Shown piece by piece: positions 54,069-63,085 of a DNA stretch of 64,000 nt. The first letter of the stretch is position 1; each line of letters opens with the position of its first letter. Below the pieces are notes generated by a model. The model made no database searches, was not told the origin of the DNA, and saw only the letters and a program-made list of their open reading frames with translations. The stretch is from Mycobacterium colombiense CECT 3035 (lineage in GTDB: Bacteria > Actinomycetota > Actinomycetes > Mycobacteriales > Mycobacteriaceae): contig NZ_CP020821.1 in the NCBI RefSeq assembly GCF_002105755.1, positions 1,612,001 through 1,676,000 of the forward strand, read 5' to 3'. The translations under genes were made by a program, and so were the position numbers.

Positions 54069-56795
54069 TTAGCCTGCGTAGGGATGAGCATCGTCCCCGC
54101 AACCAAGCGGCCGGCCGTCGCGGCCCATCATCTCGCTCTCCGCAGTCAGCTCTGGAGTCGTCAGCAAGACGAGTTGCTCGCGACTGTTGACGCCGAACTT
54201 GGCGAACAGGCGATAGAGGTGTCCTTCCACCGTGCGCACCGAGATGACCAACCGCTCGGCGATCTCACGGTTCGACAAACCGGCCGCGACCAGACTCACG
54301 ATCTGGCGCTCACGTTCACTGAAGGGGAGCGGGCACACGGCGGCCTCGACCGCCGGCGTGTGCAACTCGCAACGGCCCGCCAACGCGTGCGCCCAGGCCG
54401 ACGACTCGAATCTCTTACCGCGCTCGCCCCGGCGGGCATGTTCGCCTGCCGCCTGCGCCGCGGCGTCGGCGGCGCACGCCAAGGCGCCGAGGTCGGCGAA
54501 TAGATGTGCCGCGACGTCGAGCAGATCGCCGTCGCGTTGCGCCAAACCGCGAGCATGATCGGCGACTGCCCCGGCCAGCGCCGTGTCCAGAAGGTGGGCG
54601 AGCTTCTCCAGCCTCGCGGCCTGGGAACGATCGCCGAAGCGGACGGCCGCATGGCGTGCCCGCATCTCCATCACGTGCGTCCCCGCGGCGCGCGCGATCT
54701 CAGCCGCTTGCGTGGCATGGGTCTGGGCGGCCTTCACGTCACCGGCCGCCGCCCGCTCCCAGGCGCGGGCAAGCTCGAGTTCCGGCACAAACACCGCGAC
54801 ATGCGGTCCGTAGGCTTTGTCCGCGCGCCGCAACGCCGCGGCGGCCGCCGCAGTGTCGCCACGCGCGCCCTCCGCCTGGGCTTGCCAGGCGCCCACCACC
54901 ACCAACCACGGCGACGCAAAACCCTTGGCGAGGACCGCGATCGAACTGTTGAACACGGCGCACGCCGCCGTCAGCTCTCCGCGGGTGAGTCGAACGAACC
55001 CCAGCATCGCGTCAATCATGGCCTCCGCCGCGGGAAGACCTCCGGTCATCGCGGCGTAACGCTTGTAGATTCGCTCGGCCGCGGAGTCGTCACCGGCGCC
55101 CGTCGCGGACATGATCTCGGTCATCCCGATGTTGAATCGATGCGGCCCCAATCCGCACAGCGCAGCCGCACGTACCCCGGCGTCCGCGATGCGGCCGACC
55201 TCGGAAAAACGCCCGGCCGCCGCCAATGCTCCGCAGGTCGGGAAAACCGCCCATGCGGTCGCCATCGGCACCGCGTCGGACTCGCACAGGCCCGGCCCGA
55301 GCTCGATCGTCGTCTCGACGTCCCCATGGAAGTAGGCCATGGACAGCTCCAACGCGTTGATCAGGGTCAGGCCGGCCTCGGACGAGACGCGTTTCTTCAC
55401 TTCATCGAGTTCCCGGATGGCGGCCTCGACGTCCCCGCAGCCCCAGAAGAAGTTGGCGGCGCGCAGGCACCCCCATCGGGCGATCAACCAGTCGTCGCCG
55501 CCGTCGGGTTCGGGCTCGGGTTCGGCATCGACAAGCACCGAGTCCGCCTCGTCGCCGCGCCCCTGCCAGCTCACCGCCTCGGCAAGCGCCAAGGCGGCGG
55601 GCAGCCCGCCACCGCGATCGACCGCGAACCTCGCCAGTTCCTCACCCAGCACCACATTCGACATGGCCAGCGCGTCTTGCGCCGCCGCGATGACCACATC
55701 GAGGTCGGGTTCCAAGTCACTGTGGATCATGAACTGCGCCAACCGGATCCGGCGTTGCAGTCCGGGCCGTCCCAGGGGTCCGCCGCCCGCCTGCTCATGC
55801 TTCTGCAGCGCTCGCGCGATTTTGCCGTTGAGTTGCCGGGCGCGCACCATTCCGGCATGCCGGGTCGCGGCTTCACCGAGCATCGGATGACTCAACTGCG
55901 CCACGGTGTGAGATCCGTCGGCAACCAACTGAATCAGGCCACGACGCTCCAGGGTCGCGACGGCCTCCGCATCGCAGATGTCACGCAGGATTTCCCACTT
56001 CAGCCGTTCCGCGGTGGCCAACAGCTCCACCACCTCCAATTCCGCTGGGCTCAGCGATTGCAGCCGAAACCTGAGAACGTCATGAAGTTCGCGATCCGCG
56101 CGCAGCGGGCCCCGCAGTTGCCAGCCTTCCTCCGTGTGGACCAATGCGCCAGATTCCCGGCCGGCGGTCAGAAACCCCCTCAGCAGCAAGAGATTTCCCG
56201 CGCTGCGCTCAAACAACTCGTCAACCACCCCGGCCTCGACCGGACCACCCAGAACGGCGCCGGCCAAGAGACCCGTCTGCTCGCGGCTGAACGGTTCCAC
56301 ATGGACGGTCAGCAACAGGCGCTCTTTCAACAACGCCGTCACCGCATCCAGCACCGGCTCGCGCGACCGGATCGTCACGATCAACCGCGCGCTGCGGCCG
56401 GCTGCGAGCTGATTGATCAATGTGGCCGACAGCGGATCGAGCAACTGCGCGTCGTCGACCACCACCACCAGGTTCTTGTCCCTGCCCAAGGTGTCATGGG
56501 CCGCCGCCAGCAAGACCGCCGGTTCGTGCGCCACCTGGAGGCTGACCGCGCGGGAAAACGCGCCAAGCGGCACCGCGCAACCGGTTTGGGTGCCCAGCGC
56601 GAATCGCACCGTGCGCCCCGCCGACTCCACCGTCTTGGCCAGCAAGCGGGCCAGGGTGGACTTGCCCACCCCGGCGTCCCCAACCAACGCAACCCCATTG
56701 AACTCAGAGTTGTTCAGCGCGGTCAGCGACCGCCGCAGCTCTACATCGCGGCCCACGATAGGCCACGCCGACCCGACTTCCCCCGGCACCTTCAA
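54069..56795 (-). CDS. LuxR-family ATPase regulator (LAL type), distal copy
   Basis: This is a 908-residue paralog of the preceding regulator, alignable over its whole length with most residues shared in the ATPase and HTH regions. Walker A is GDAGVGKST near residue 33. Walker B is NLVVVVDDAQL, with the second acidic residue changed from Glu to Asp. The C-terminal HTH is [21 protein letters not shown]. It has an extra tail of about 20 residues. The first codon is a TTG with only TAAGG nearby, and a GTG two codons later is an alternative. Tandem duplication followed by divergence would allow response to two signals. Confidence 0.92.
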   Translation of the reverse strand: MKVPGEVGSAWPIVGRDVELRRSLTALNNSEFNGVALVGDAGVGKSTLARLLAKTVESAGRTVRFALGTQTGCAVPLGAFSRAVSLQVAHEPAVLLAAAHDTLGRDKNLVVVVDDAQLLDPLSATLINQLAAGRSARLIVTIRSREPVLDAVTALLKERLLLTVHVEPFSREQTGLLAGAVLGGPVEAGVVDELFERSAGNLLLLRGFLTAGRESGALVHTEEGWQLRGPLRADRELHDVLRFRLQSLSPAELEVVELLATAERLKWEILRDICDAEAVATLERRGLIQLVADGSHTVAQLSHPMLGEAATRHAGMVRARQLNGKIARALQKHEQAGGGPLGRPGLQRRIRLAQFMIHSDLEPDLDVVIAAAQDALAMSNVVLGEELARFAVDRGGGLPAALALAEAVSWQGRGDEADSVLVDAEPEPEPDGGDDWLIARWGCLRAANFFWGCGDVEAAIRELDEVKKRVSSEAGLTLINALELSMAYFHGDVETTIELGPGLCESDAVPMATAWAVFPTCGALAAAGRFSEVGRIADAGVRAAALCGLGPHRFNIGMTEIMSATGAGDDSAAERIYKRYAAMTGGLPAAEAMIDAMLGFVRLTRGELTAACAVFNSSIAVLAKGFASPWLVVVGAWQAQAEGARGDTAAAAAALRRADKAYGPHVAVFVPELELARAWERAAAGDVKAAQTHATQAAEIARAAGTHVMEMRARHAAVRFGDRSQAARLEKLAHLLDTALAGAVADHARGLAQRDGDLLDVAAHLFADLGALACAADAAAQAAGEHARRGERGKRFESSAWAHALAGRCELHTPAVEAAVCPLPFSERERQIVSLVAAGLSNREIAERLVISVRTVEGHLYRLFAKFGVNSREQLVLLTTPELTAESEMMGRDGRPLGCGDDAHPYAG

Positions 56796-57853
56796 ACCTT
56801 AGATTTACTGAGAGAGCTTAGGCGCCAGGGCGTTTGGCAATTCCGAGCACGCGCCCGGTGGGCGACGTCTTGAATCCCGAACGAGCCCACGCCGAGCCCC
56901 GGCGACGGCAGCCAGGTGACGAACCGGCTGCCGAATATCGTCGCGTCTCGGCGGTCGGCGCAGCAGCCTGCCCACTGGCGGCCGCGCCCACTCGCTCTTC
57001 GTACGCACCGGACTTAACCCCTCCTGCAGCCCAGTATTTGCCCAAACGATACCCCTATGTCGGCGCGGCAGCAAACGCTCGTCCACCGTTAAGATTCGAC
57101 ACTCGTGTAAATTATTATGCGGGTTATACAGGTGTTTCATAGATTCACACCAGCCTCACGGAGGGATACACAGCAAATAATCATCGCGCCACGTCGCCTT
57201 CGGATGAGATTGCCGACCGCAGCGACGCCCGGGGACTTCCGGGGCTTGGATCGCATCATTGGCTAACAGCGCCGACGGTGTCGGCCGGTTGGGGAATTCG
57301 GCTTTAGTGGCGCCTCGGTATCTGAGTCGGGCGCCATGCATACAACGCCGAGAGCGGTTTGCGCCGGCCTTCGGGCTTCGGTTCGACTTTGCTGTGGTCA
57401 GCCACGGCATCGAGCCATGCTGGCCCGACTCGTCGGGCGCTGCTTCGCCAACCCGAAACACGCCACCGGAAGAGAGGTGAAACGCCGAGAGCATCGGGGT
57501 CACATGATCGACGGCCGGTCCGGCTCGAACGCATTGGCCCCACGGAGCCCGCCAGCAAAGCCGGGCCCCCGCAGCCGGCATCGACTGCGTCGGTCGCCGA
57601 TTCACGGTGCCGAGCCCCGATGGCGGACTGTATACAGCAGTACACGCCACGCATTCAACCGTACGGTGAAGAAAATGTAAAACCGAACTGGGCGCCCCTG
57701 TGGATAACCGCGATGAAGCGCTTCACGAGGCATAGATTCCGAGGTCACGGCCGTGTTTCCCGAAGTCCTCGGGTGGCGAATCGGGACAACCCATTGCGGC
57801 CGAGGGTTTAACATGGGTACACATTCCTGGCGTTCCCATGAAATGAGAGTGCA
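56796..57853. other. 1.06-kb divergent intergenic region
   Basis: This separates the distal LuxR gene (minus) from the XRE gene (plus). It has an AT-rich patch at about 57085-57135, a TAACAT -10-like box at 57809-57814 upstream of the XRE gene, TGTATAC and GTACAC motifs near 57627-57645, and a single DnaA-box-like nonamer at 57699-57707. Open frames in it overlap each other on both strands without ribosome-binding sites, so I call no gene. Confidence 0.5.
57809..57814 (+). promoter_or_regulatory. Candidate -10 box of the XRE-protease-7TM operon
   Basis: TAACAT matches TAnnnT, and a start about 7 bases later leaves a leader of about 33 bases before the TTG start at 57854. The adjacent GGGTACACATTCC echoes the GTACAC motif near 57640 and might be part of an autoregulatory site. 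Confidence 0.3.
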
Positions 57854-58333
57854 TTGAAAGTCGATGGCCTCCAGGCCAACGAGCCGGATGACAGCGGGCT
57901 GGCAGCACGCCTGAACAAGCTCTTCGAGCTGATGCGCAAGGCGGGCACTCCCCCGCTTTCCAACGCCGCCGCCGCGGCGGCGATCACCGACAAAACCGGC
58001 GTCCCGATCAGCCCGGCTTACCTTTGGCAACTCAGAAGCGGCCTCAAGACAAACCCAACCGTCGCCCACTTACGGGCGATCGCGGACTTTTTCGGCGTGC
58101 CGCCGTCCTATCTGATCGATCGCGGCACAGACCCGGCGATCGACGCGCAATTGAATCTCTTGCAGGCCTTGCGTGACAACGGCGTCCGCGACCTGGCGGC
58201 TCGCGCATCCGGCCTGACTCCCCAGGCCCTCAACAGCCTGGCGGCGATCGTCGATCACCTTCGCGAACTCGAACGGCTACCGCCTATCTCCTCCCGGCGA
58301 GATGACCAGCCCGATGGCGGCATCAAAAGCTGA
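57854..58333 (+). CDS. XRE-family HTH regulator, EspR-like
   Basis: This 159-residue DNA-binding protein has the N-terminal layout LAARLNKLFEL...ISPAYLWQLRSGLKTNPTVAHLRAIADFFGV (about 17-78). It resembles the mycobacterial nucleoid-associated regulator EspR (AARLNRLFD... SAPYLSQLRSGNRTNP). The C-terminal helical part (about 90-140) would mediate dimerisation. The start is a TTG with GAGAG upstream; no better start exists in frame before the conserved domain. It overlaps the next gene by 32 bp, so the two are co-translated. It probably autoregulates or controls the divergent region. Confidence 0.8.
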   Translation: MKVDGLQANEPDDSGLAARLNKLFELMRKAGTPPLSNAAAAAAITDKTGVPISPAYLWQLRSGLKTNPTVAHLRAIADFFGVPPSYLIDRGTDPAIDAQLNLLQALRDNGVRDLAARASGLTPQALNSLAAIVDHLRELERLPPISSRRDDQPDGGIKS

Positions 58334-58799
58334 CCTGCTTGCGCTGATGCGCAAGCTACCGATCCCGGTGCCCTGGGACCGGAACGTTTTCATCGAGAAC
58401 GTGGGCCACCTGCGCGGCCGGGCCATCCGGCTCGTCCCGGCGGACACGGCGGTGCTGGCGGACAGCCCGTGCGGGCTCTGGCTGGCCTGCGACGACGAAG
58501 ACGTGATCCTGCATGAGACCGGAACCACCGACTACCACATCGACCAGATTGTGGGCCACGAGATCGGGCATATCCTGCTGGGCCATGGTCGCAGCGCCAG
58601 TCATGCCTGCGATGCGGCGGTGTGTCAGGCCCTGCCAGACCTCGATCCCGCCACGGTACGCGCGGTCTTGGGACGCGGGGACTATGCCAGTGATCAGGAG
58701 CGCGACGCCGAGATGTTCGCTTCCCTGTTGCTGATGGCCGCCGCTGAGGCCGCCGAACGTCACTCCATGATGCGCAGCGCCTTCTTCCGCCGCCAGTGA
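58302..58799 (+). CDS. ImmA/IrrE-type zinc metalloprotease
   Basis: This 165-residue protein has the HEIGHILLGH zinc-protease motif at residues 86-95. A downstream acidic segment (DQERDAEMFASLLLMAA, about 128-144) provides the third ligand region typical of ImmA/IrrE (DUF955) proteins. Family members cleave a partner XRE-type repressor in response to a signal, and here the XRE gene is immediately upstream and overlapping. Cleavage of that regulator is therefore the leading hypothesis. The ATG at 58302 and another at 58314 are both possible. The stop overlaps the next start. Confidence 0.82.
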   Translation: MTSPMAASKADLLALMRKLPIPVPWDRNVFIENVGHLRGRAIRLVPADTAVLADSPCGLWLACDDEDVILHETGTTDYHIDQIVGHEIGHILLGHGRSASHACDAAVCQALPDLDPATVRAVLGRGDYASDQERDAEMFASLLLMAAAEAAERHSMMRSAFFRRQ

Positions 58800-60007
58800 C
58801 CTCCACCGTCTCAGGCGTCATCGCGTGGCCCGTGATCACGATCATGGCGATCGTTCTCGCGGCGCGTTTCCGGTGGTGCAGGGCCAACCTCTATCAGACT
58901 TACCTCAACAACGTGATGGCCTGGCTGCTGCTTGCCCAGCTGCTGCGTGAGCGCAAGGTCGAAGCGGTGTTAGTCAAAGGCGCTGTCTTGACCGTGACCG
59001 CCGCCCAGCAATTATCCTGCGTCGCAATGATTTTGGCGTGCGGTGAATTCATCGGGTTCACCATGCTGTGGAACAAGGTCTCACCGGAGGAAACGCGCCG
59101 CAGTCACCGCTATTACCGCCTGGCCGCCGTCGCGTTGTCTGTGGCATTCCTGGGTGCGGGTACCCGCGCGCGTGGTGCGGGGCAGACGCTCGAGGTGCTC
59201 GGCGGCTGGGACGCGATCTTGGCGTTGAGTCTGTACCTGACCTTGATTGTCACGTTGGTGGCGCGGCTGTTGTGGATGTTCGCCTCGGAGTGGAAGAAGG
59301 CCACCGAGTTCCGTGAATCGCTGCTTGCCGCCGCCGGAATACTTGCGGTGTGCGTGACGGCCGCAGCGTGCATGGAGGCGCTGTTGCTGGCGGTGGGCGA
59401 CCAGCTCGGCTGGACCCACACCGTTGCATTCCGCAGCCGCGTGCATGGATCGGAATTCCTATGGATGGCCGTCGTCGTCTATCTCTTCGGCGCGGTGCCG
59501 CTCGTCGTCAGGCTGCATGCGTTTTTCGGGTTGGACCGGATCAGCCGCACCTGGAAGAGTTTGCAGCCACTGCGCCTCAGCATGACGGCCGTGGTGCCGG
59601 AAAGCGGATTCAGTATCGAGCATGACCACCGGCGATTTCAGAAGACCACCCTCCAGCTGCACCAAACCGTGATCGAAATCCGCGACGCGATCCTGCAGCT
59701 GCGCCGCTATGTGCGTAGTACGGCTCCGGACCAGCTGGCGCGATTTCTCCGGGAGCACTCTGTGCCGGTCGGCGAACGGGGCTCCGCGACAACCGCTTTC
59801 GAGCTGGCGCACGCCGCCGAGGCCAAGGCGGCCGGACATCGACCCGAGACACCTCACATGGCGGTTGCGCTGCACTCCCGTTCAACGAACCTCTACGAGG
59901 AGGCCGTGGATCTGCTGGCGCTCGCGAAATGGTGGACGCCCGCCCTGGCCGCGATCAGACAGGTCAACCCGGATGACTCCAGCGCGGGAACGGCTCAGCC
60001 GGCCTGA
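58796..60007 (+). CDS. Seven-TM membrane protein, DUF6545/MAB_1171c-like
   Basis: This 403-residue protein starts at a GTG that overlaps the protease stop (GTGA). The N-terminal 240 residues contain about seven hydrophobic helices. The remaining 160 residues are soluble and helical, with RRFQKTTLQLHQTVIEIRDA and a downstream LYEEAVDLLALAKWW segment. This layout fits the MAB_1171c/DUF6545 family found beside XRE and ImmA-type genes in actinobacteria. The function is unknown. Membrane sensing that controls the protease is inference. The gene converges on mshC with a 20-bp gap. Confidence 0.7.
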   Translation: MTSTVSGVIAWPVITIMAIVLAARFRWCRANLYQTYLNNVMAWLLLAQLLRERKVEAVLVKGAVLTVTAAQQLSCVAMILACGEFIGFTMLWNKVSPEETRRSHRYYRLAAVALSVAFLGAGTRARGAGQTLEVLGGWDAILALSLYLTLIVTLVARLLWMFASEWKKATEFRESLLAAAGILAVCVTAAACMEALLLAVGDQLGWTHTVAFRSRVHGSEFLWMAVVVYLFGAVPLVVRLHAFFGLDRISRTWKSLQPLRLSMTAVVPESGFSIEHDHRRFQKTTLQLHQTVIEIRDAILQLRRYVRSTAPDQLARFLREHSVPVGERGSATTAFELAHAAEAKAAGHRPETPHMAVALHSRSTNLYEEAVDLLALAKWWTPALAAIRQVNPDDSSAGTAQPA

Positions 60008-60027
60008 CCGGGGCATGCCATCGCCGG

Positions 60028-61263
60028 CTAAAGGGCCACGCCCAGCAACGCATCAATGGCGTTCGCCGCCAGCGTGGGCGCCTCGGCGTCGTGGCCGCCG
60101 TATTCCAGCGCGTCGGTGGCCCAACCATCAAGCGCGGCAAGCGCTTTGGGGGTGTTGAGGTCGTCGGCCAGGTATTGACGCACCCGCGCGATCACGTCGG
60201 CGGCGTCGGGACCGGCCGGCAGCGCGGCCGCGCTGCGCCAGCGATGCAGCCGGGCGACGGCCTCGTCGAGCACCTGGTCGCTCCAATACCGGTCGCCGCG
60301 GTAGTGCCCGGCCAGCAGCCCCAACCGGATCGCCGCCGGCTCGACGCCCCGGGCGCGCAGCTGCGACACCAGCACCAGGTTGCCGCGGCTCTTGGACATC
60401 TTGTGCCCGTCCCAGCCGATCATCCCGGCGTGCACGTAGTGACGCGCGAATCTCCGCTCGCCGCGCACACATTCGGCGTGCGCCGCGGTGAATTCGTGAT
60501 GCGGGAAGATCAGGTCGGTGCCCCCGCCCTGGATGTCCAGGCCGCTGCCGATGCGGCTGAGCGCGATCGCCGCGCACTCGACGTGCCAGCCCGGCCGGCC
60601 GGGGCCGAACGGCGAGGGCCAGCTCGGCTCCCCCGGCCGCGCGGCCCGCCAGAGCAGGGCATCGAGTTGGTCGGTCTTGCCGGGCCGCTGCGGGTCGCCC
60701 CCGCGCTCGGCGAACAGCCGCAGCATGGTGTCGCGGTCGTAGCCGGACTCGTAGCCGAATTGCGGCGTCGCGTCGGCGCGGTAGTAGATGTCCGGGTATT
60801 CGCCGTCGACGACGTAGGCCGCGCCCGAGGCCAGCATCTTCTCGACGAGTTCGACGACCTCGGCGATGGCCTCGGTCGCCCCGACGTATTCGCGAGGCGG
60901 CAGGATGCGCAGCGCCGCCATGTCCTCGCGGTAGAGCGACACCTCGCGCTCGGCAAGTTCGCGCCAGTCGATGCCGTCGCGCTCGGCGCGCTCCAGCAGC
61001 GGATCGTCGACGTCGGTGACGTTCTGGACGTAGTGGACGTCGTGGCCGAGATCCAGCCACTGCCGGTAGATCAGATCGAACGCCAGGTACGTCGCCGCGT
61101 GCCCCAGGTGGGTGGCGTCGTACGGGGTGATGCCGCAGACATACATCGTGGCGGTCGAGCCGGCCGCCACCGGGCGCACCTGCCGGTCGGACGTGTCGTA
61201 CAGCCGAAGCTCCGGACCGCGTCCCGACAACACGGGAACCTGTGGGGAAGACCACGACTGCAT
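60028..61263 (-). CDS. mshC: L-cysteine:1D-myo-inositol 2-amino-2-deoxy-alpha-D-glucopyranoside ligase
   Basis: This 411-residue ATP-dependent ligase joins cysteine to GlcN-Ins in mycothiol biosynthesis. It is a class I cysteinyl-tRNA synthetase paralog with [20 protein letters not shown] (zinc Cys and the HIGH-like motif, about residues 39-60) and KMSKS near 288, but no anticodon-binding domain. I choose the ATG at 61263 (MQSWSS...), which matches the start of the M. tuberculosis protein; 21 further open codons upstream lie inside a repeat. It corresponds to Rv2130c and marks the return to the conserved backbone. Confidence 0.96.
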   Translation of the reverse strand: MQSWSSPQVPVLSGRGPELRLYDTSDRQVRPVAAGSTATMYVCGITPYDATHLGHAATYLAFDLIYRQWLDLGHDVHYVQNVTDVDDPLLERAERDGIDWRELAEREVSLYREDMAALRILPPREYVGATEAIAEVVELVEKMLASGAAYVVDGEYPDIYYRADATPQFGYESGYDRDTMLRLFAERGGDPQRPGKTDQLDALLWRAARPGEPSWPSPFGPGRPGWHVECAAIALSRIGSGLDIQGGGTDLIFPHHEFTAAHAECVRGERRFARHYVHAGMIGWDGHKMSKSRGNLVLVSQLRARGVEPAAIRLGLLAGHYRGDRYWSDQVLDEAVARLHRWRSAAALPAGPDAADVIARVRQYLADDLNTPKALAALDGWATDALEYGGHDAEAPTLAANAIDALLGVAL

Positions 61264-61278
61264 GGCAATCAGCCTATG

Positions 61279-61368
61279 CGCGCCGACGATGCGGCCCGCG
61301 TGGCGGGCCGAGAAGGAGGCGCGCAATCAGCTCACACGCGCCGACGATGCGGCCCGCGTGGCGGGCCG
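61279..61368. repeat. Two 32-bp direct repeats, each with a perfect hairpin
   Basis: Identical 32-mers occupy 61279-61310 and 61337-61368. Each ends in CGGCCCGC-GTG-GCGGGCCG, an 8-bp perfect stem with a 3-base loop (61292-61310 and 61350-61368). The sequence after each copy (gaaggaggcgcg / ttggaggcgcg) is also similar, so the whole unit is a 58-bp period. It lies between cysQ and mshC, which are both transcribed leftwards. Confidence 0.85.
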
Positions 61369-61397
61369 GTTGGAGGCGCGGTGGCGGCGGCTCGGCG

Positions 61398-62201
61398 TCA
61401 CCGCCCGCGGATGGCGCCCAGCAGGATGGGCGCCAGCTCGGCGCGGCACATCACGAAGTCGGGCAGATACGGGTCGAGTTGGTTGTAGCGCATCGGCGAT
61501 CCGTCGAGCCGCGACGCGTGCATCCCGGCGGCCATCACCACCCCGGCCGGGGCAGCGGAATCCCACTCCCACTGCCCTCCCGCGTGTACGTACGCGTCGA
61601 CGTGCCCATCGATGATGGCCATCGCCTTGGCGCCCGCCGAACCGATCGCGACGGGCTGGATGGGCAGCGTCTGCCGCATCCGGTGCAACACCGCGGGAGG
61701 GCGGGTCGCGCTGACGGCGATGCGGATGGTGTCGTTGACGCCGACGCGCGCGGCGTCGGCGGTCACGGTGTCACTGCGGTAGACGATGTTGCCGCGGGCC
61801 GGCAACGACACCGCCGCGTCGGTGATTTCGCGCTGGCCATTGCTGACGTCGCCGGTCGGGCGCTGCCACAGCGCGATGTGCACCGCCCAGTCGTCGCGCC
61901 CCGGCGTCGAGAACTCGCGGGTGCCGTCCAGGGGGTCGATGATCCACACCCGGTCGTGCTGCAGGCGGGACAGGTCGTCGTACGCCTCCTCGCTGAGCAC
62001 CGCGTCGCCGGGCCTTTCCTCGTGCAGGCGCCGCAGGATCAGCGCGTTCGCCAGGCTGTCGCCCGCGTCGCCCAGCGCCCAGGGATATCCGAAGCCGACT
62101 TCGTCGCGGACTTTCAGCAGCAGCTCCCCCGCGTCGGCGGCGAGATCGGCGGCCAGGGCGGCATCGGAGACGTCTTCCGAATCGTCCGCGCGGTTGCTCA
62201 C
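61398..62201 (-). CDS. cysQ: CysQ: 3'-phosphoadenosine-5'-phosphate phosphatase (IMPase/FBPase family)
   Basis: This 267-residue lithium-sensitive-phosphatase-fold enzyme recycles PAP(S) in sulfate assimilation and also acts on inositol and fructose phosphates in M. tuberculosis (Rv2131c). The metal-binding motifs are visible: SEEAYDD (near 70), [12 protein letters not shown] (near 89) and the C-terminal WEWDSAAP (near 211). Placement next to mshC links cysteine supply with mycothiol synthesis. The gap to mshC is 134 bp and carries the hairpin repeats. Confidence 0.95.
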   Translation of the reverse strand: MSNRADDSEDVSDAALAADLAADAGELLLKVRDEVGFGYPWALGDAGDSLANALILRRLHEERPGDAVLSEEAYDDLSRLQHDRVWIIDPLDGTREFSTPGRDDWAVHIALWQRPTGDVSNGQREITDAAVSLPARGNIVYRSDTVTADAARVGVNDTIRIAVSATRPPAVLHRMRQTLPIQPVAIGSAGAKAMAIIDGHVDAYVHAGGQWEWDSAAPAGVVMAAGMHASRLDGSPMRYNQLDPYLPDFVMCRAELAPILLGAIRGR

Positions 62202-62269
62202 CGATTCAGTATCGCCGACGACCTACCGCCGCCTTCACCGATGGCGGTGCCGCGGGTGCGATCACCGGG

Positions 62270-63085
62270 TCAGAAGGCCGGCCAGGGAATGGGGCGATGC
62301 CGGTTGGGTCCGGGCATCACCGGGTTGTCCAGCAGCGCGTGCGCACGCTGGCGCAGCGCGGCGACCTCGGCGCGGGTGATCTGCTCGGCCAGTTCGTCGC
62401 CGAACTGATCATCCAGCGCCTCGGCCAGTCCGGCTACGGCCTTGCACATGTCGTCGTCGATCGGCTTGCCGGCCCATCCCCACAGCACCGTGCGCAGCTT
62501 GTCCTCGACGTGCAGGCATACGCCGTGGTCGACCCCGAAGATGTGGCCGTCGAGGTCGCGCAGCACATGGCCGCCCTTGCGGTCGGCGTTGTTGATCAAC
62601 ACGTCGAACACCGCCATCCGCCACAGCCGTATGTCGTCGGCGTGCATCAGGACGACCTCGTCGCCCGCATAGTCGAGGGCGCGCAGCACCGGGAGATAGC
62701 CCGGCTGTCTGGTGCCGGCGGGAAACAGGTCGACCAGATCGGGCCCCGGCCGCGGCTCGGTGTCCACCGCGTCGCCGGGTTGCTGCACCCACCGCTGCAG
62801 CATGCCCGGGCCCGCCGGCCCGTGCCGAATGATCGTGTAGGGCACGATATTCCAGCCCAACTTCGCGGAGACCAGATACGCGGCCCGTTCGCGGCCGGCC
62901 AGCGTACCGTCCGGGAAATCCCACAGCGGCGCCTCCCCGGCGACCGGCTTGTAGACGCAGTGCACGCTGGACTCGCCGAGCGTCGATTCGCATAAGAAGG
63001 TGCCGTTGCTGGCCGAGCGGATCCGTCCGATGACCGTCAGCTCGCCGTCGCGCAACACCTCACGGTCGTCAGACCTCGGGGTCAT
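62270..63085 (-). CDS. SCO1664-family protein (Rv2133c-like)
   Basis: This protein has 271 residues from the ATG at 63085, which lies inside the end of the upstream gene (17-bp overlap); the seven further open codons upstream are not needed. The conserved block DVLINNADRKGGHVLRD followed by GVDHGVCLHVEDKLRTVLWGWAG resembles the catalytic and metal loops of phosphatidylinositol 3/4-kinase-like folds, to which the SCO1664 family is related. Activity in bacteria is not established. It forms an operon with the DUF3090 gene. Confidence 0.85.
   Translation of the reverse strand: MTPRSDDREVLRDGELTVIGRIRSASNGTFLCESTLGESSVHCVYKPVAGEAPLWDFPDGTLAGRERAAYLVSAKLGWNIVPYTIIRHGPAGPGMLQRWVQQPGDAVDTEPRPGPDLVDLFPAGTRQPGYLPVLRALDYAGDEVVLMHADDIRLWRMAVFDVLINNADRKGGHVLRDLDGHIFGVDHGVCLHVEDKLRTVLWGWAGKPIDDDMCKAVAGLAEALDDQFGDELAEQITRAEVAALRQRAHALLDNPVMPGPNRHRPIPWPAF

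Noticed and set aside
57699..57707. DnaA-box-like TTATCCACA nonamer
   Set aside because: It is a single isolated site with no cluster, no AT-rich unwinding region beside it and no replication genes nearby.
57156..57811. Several overlapping open frames in the LuxR/XRE intergenic region
   Set aside because: They lie on both strands over the same bases, lack ribosome-binding sites and start within low-complexity or Arg-rich stretches.
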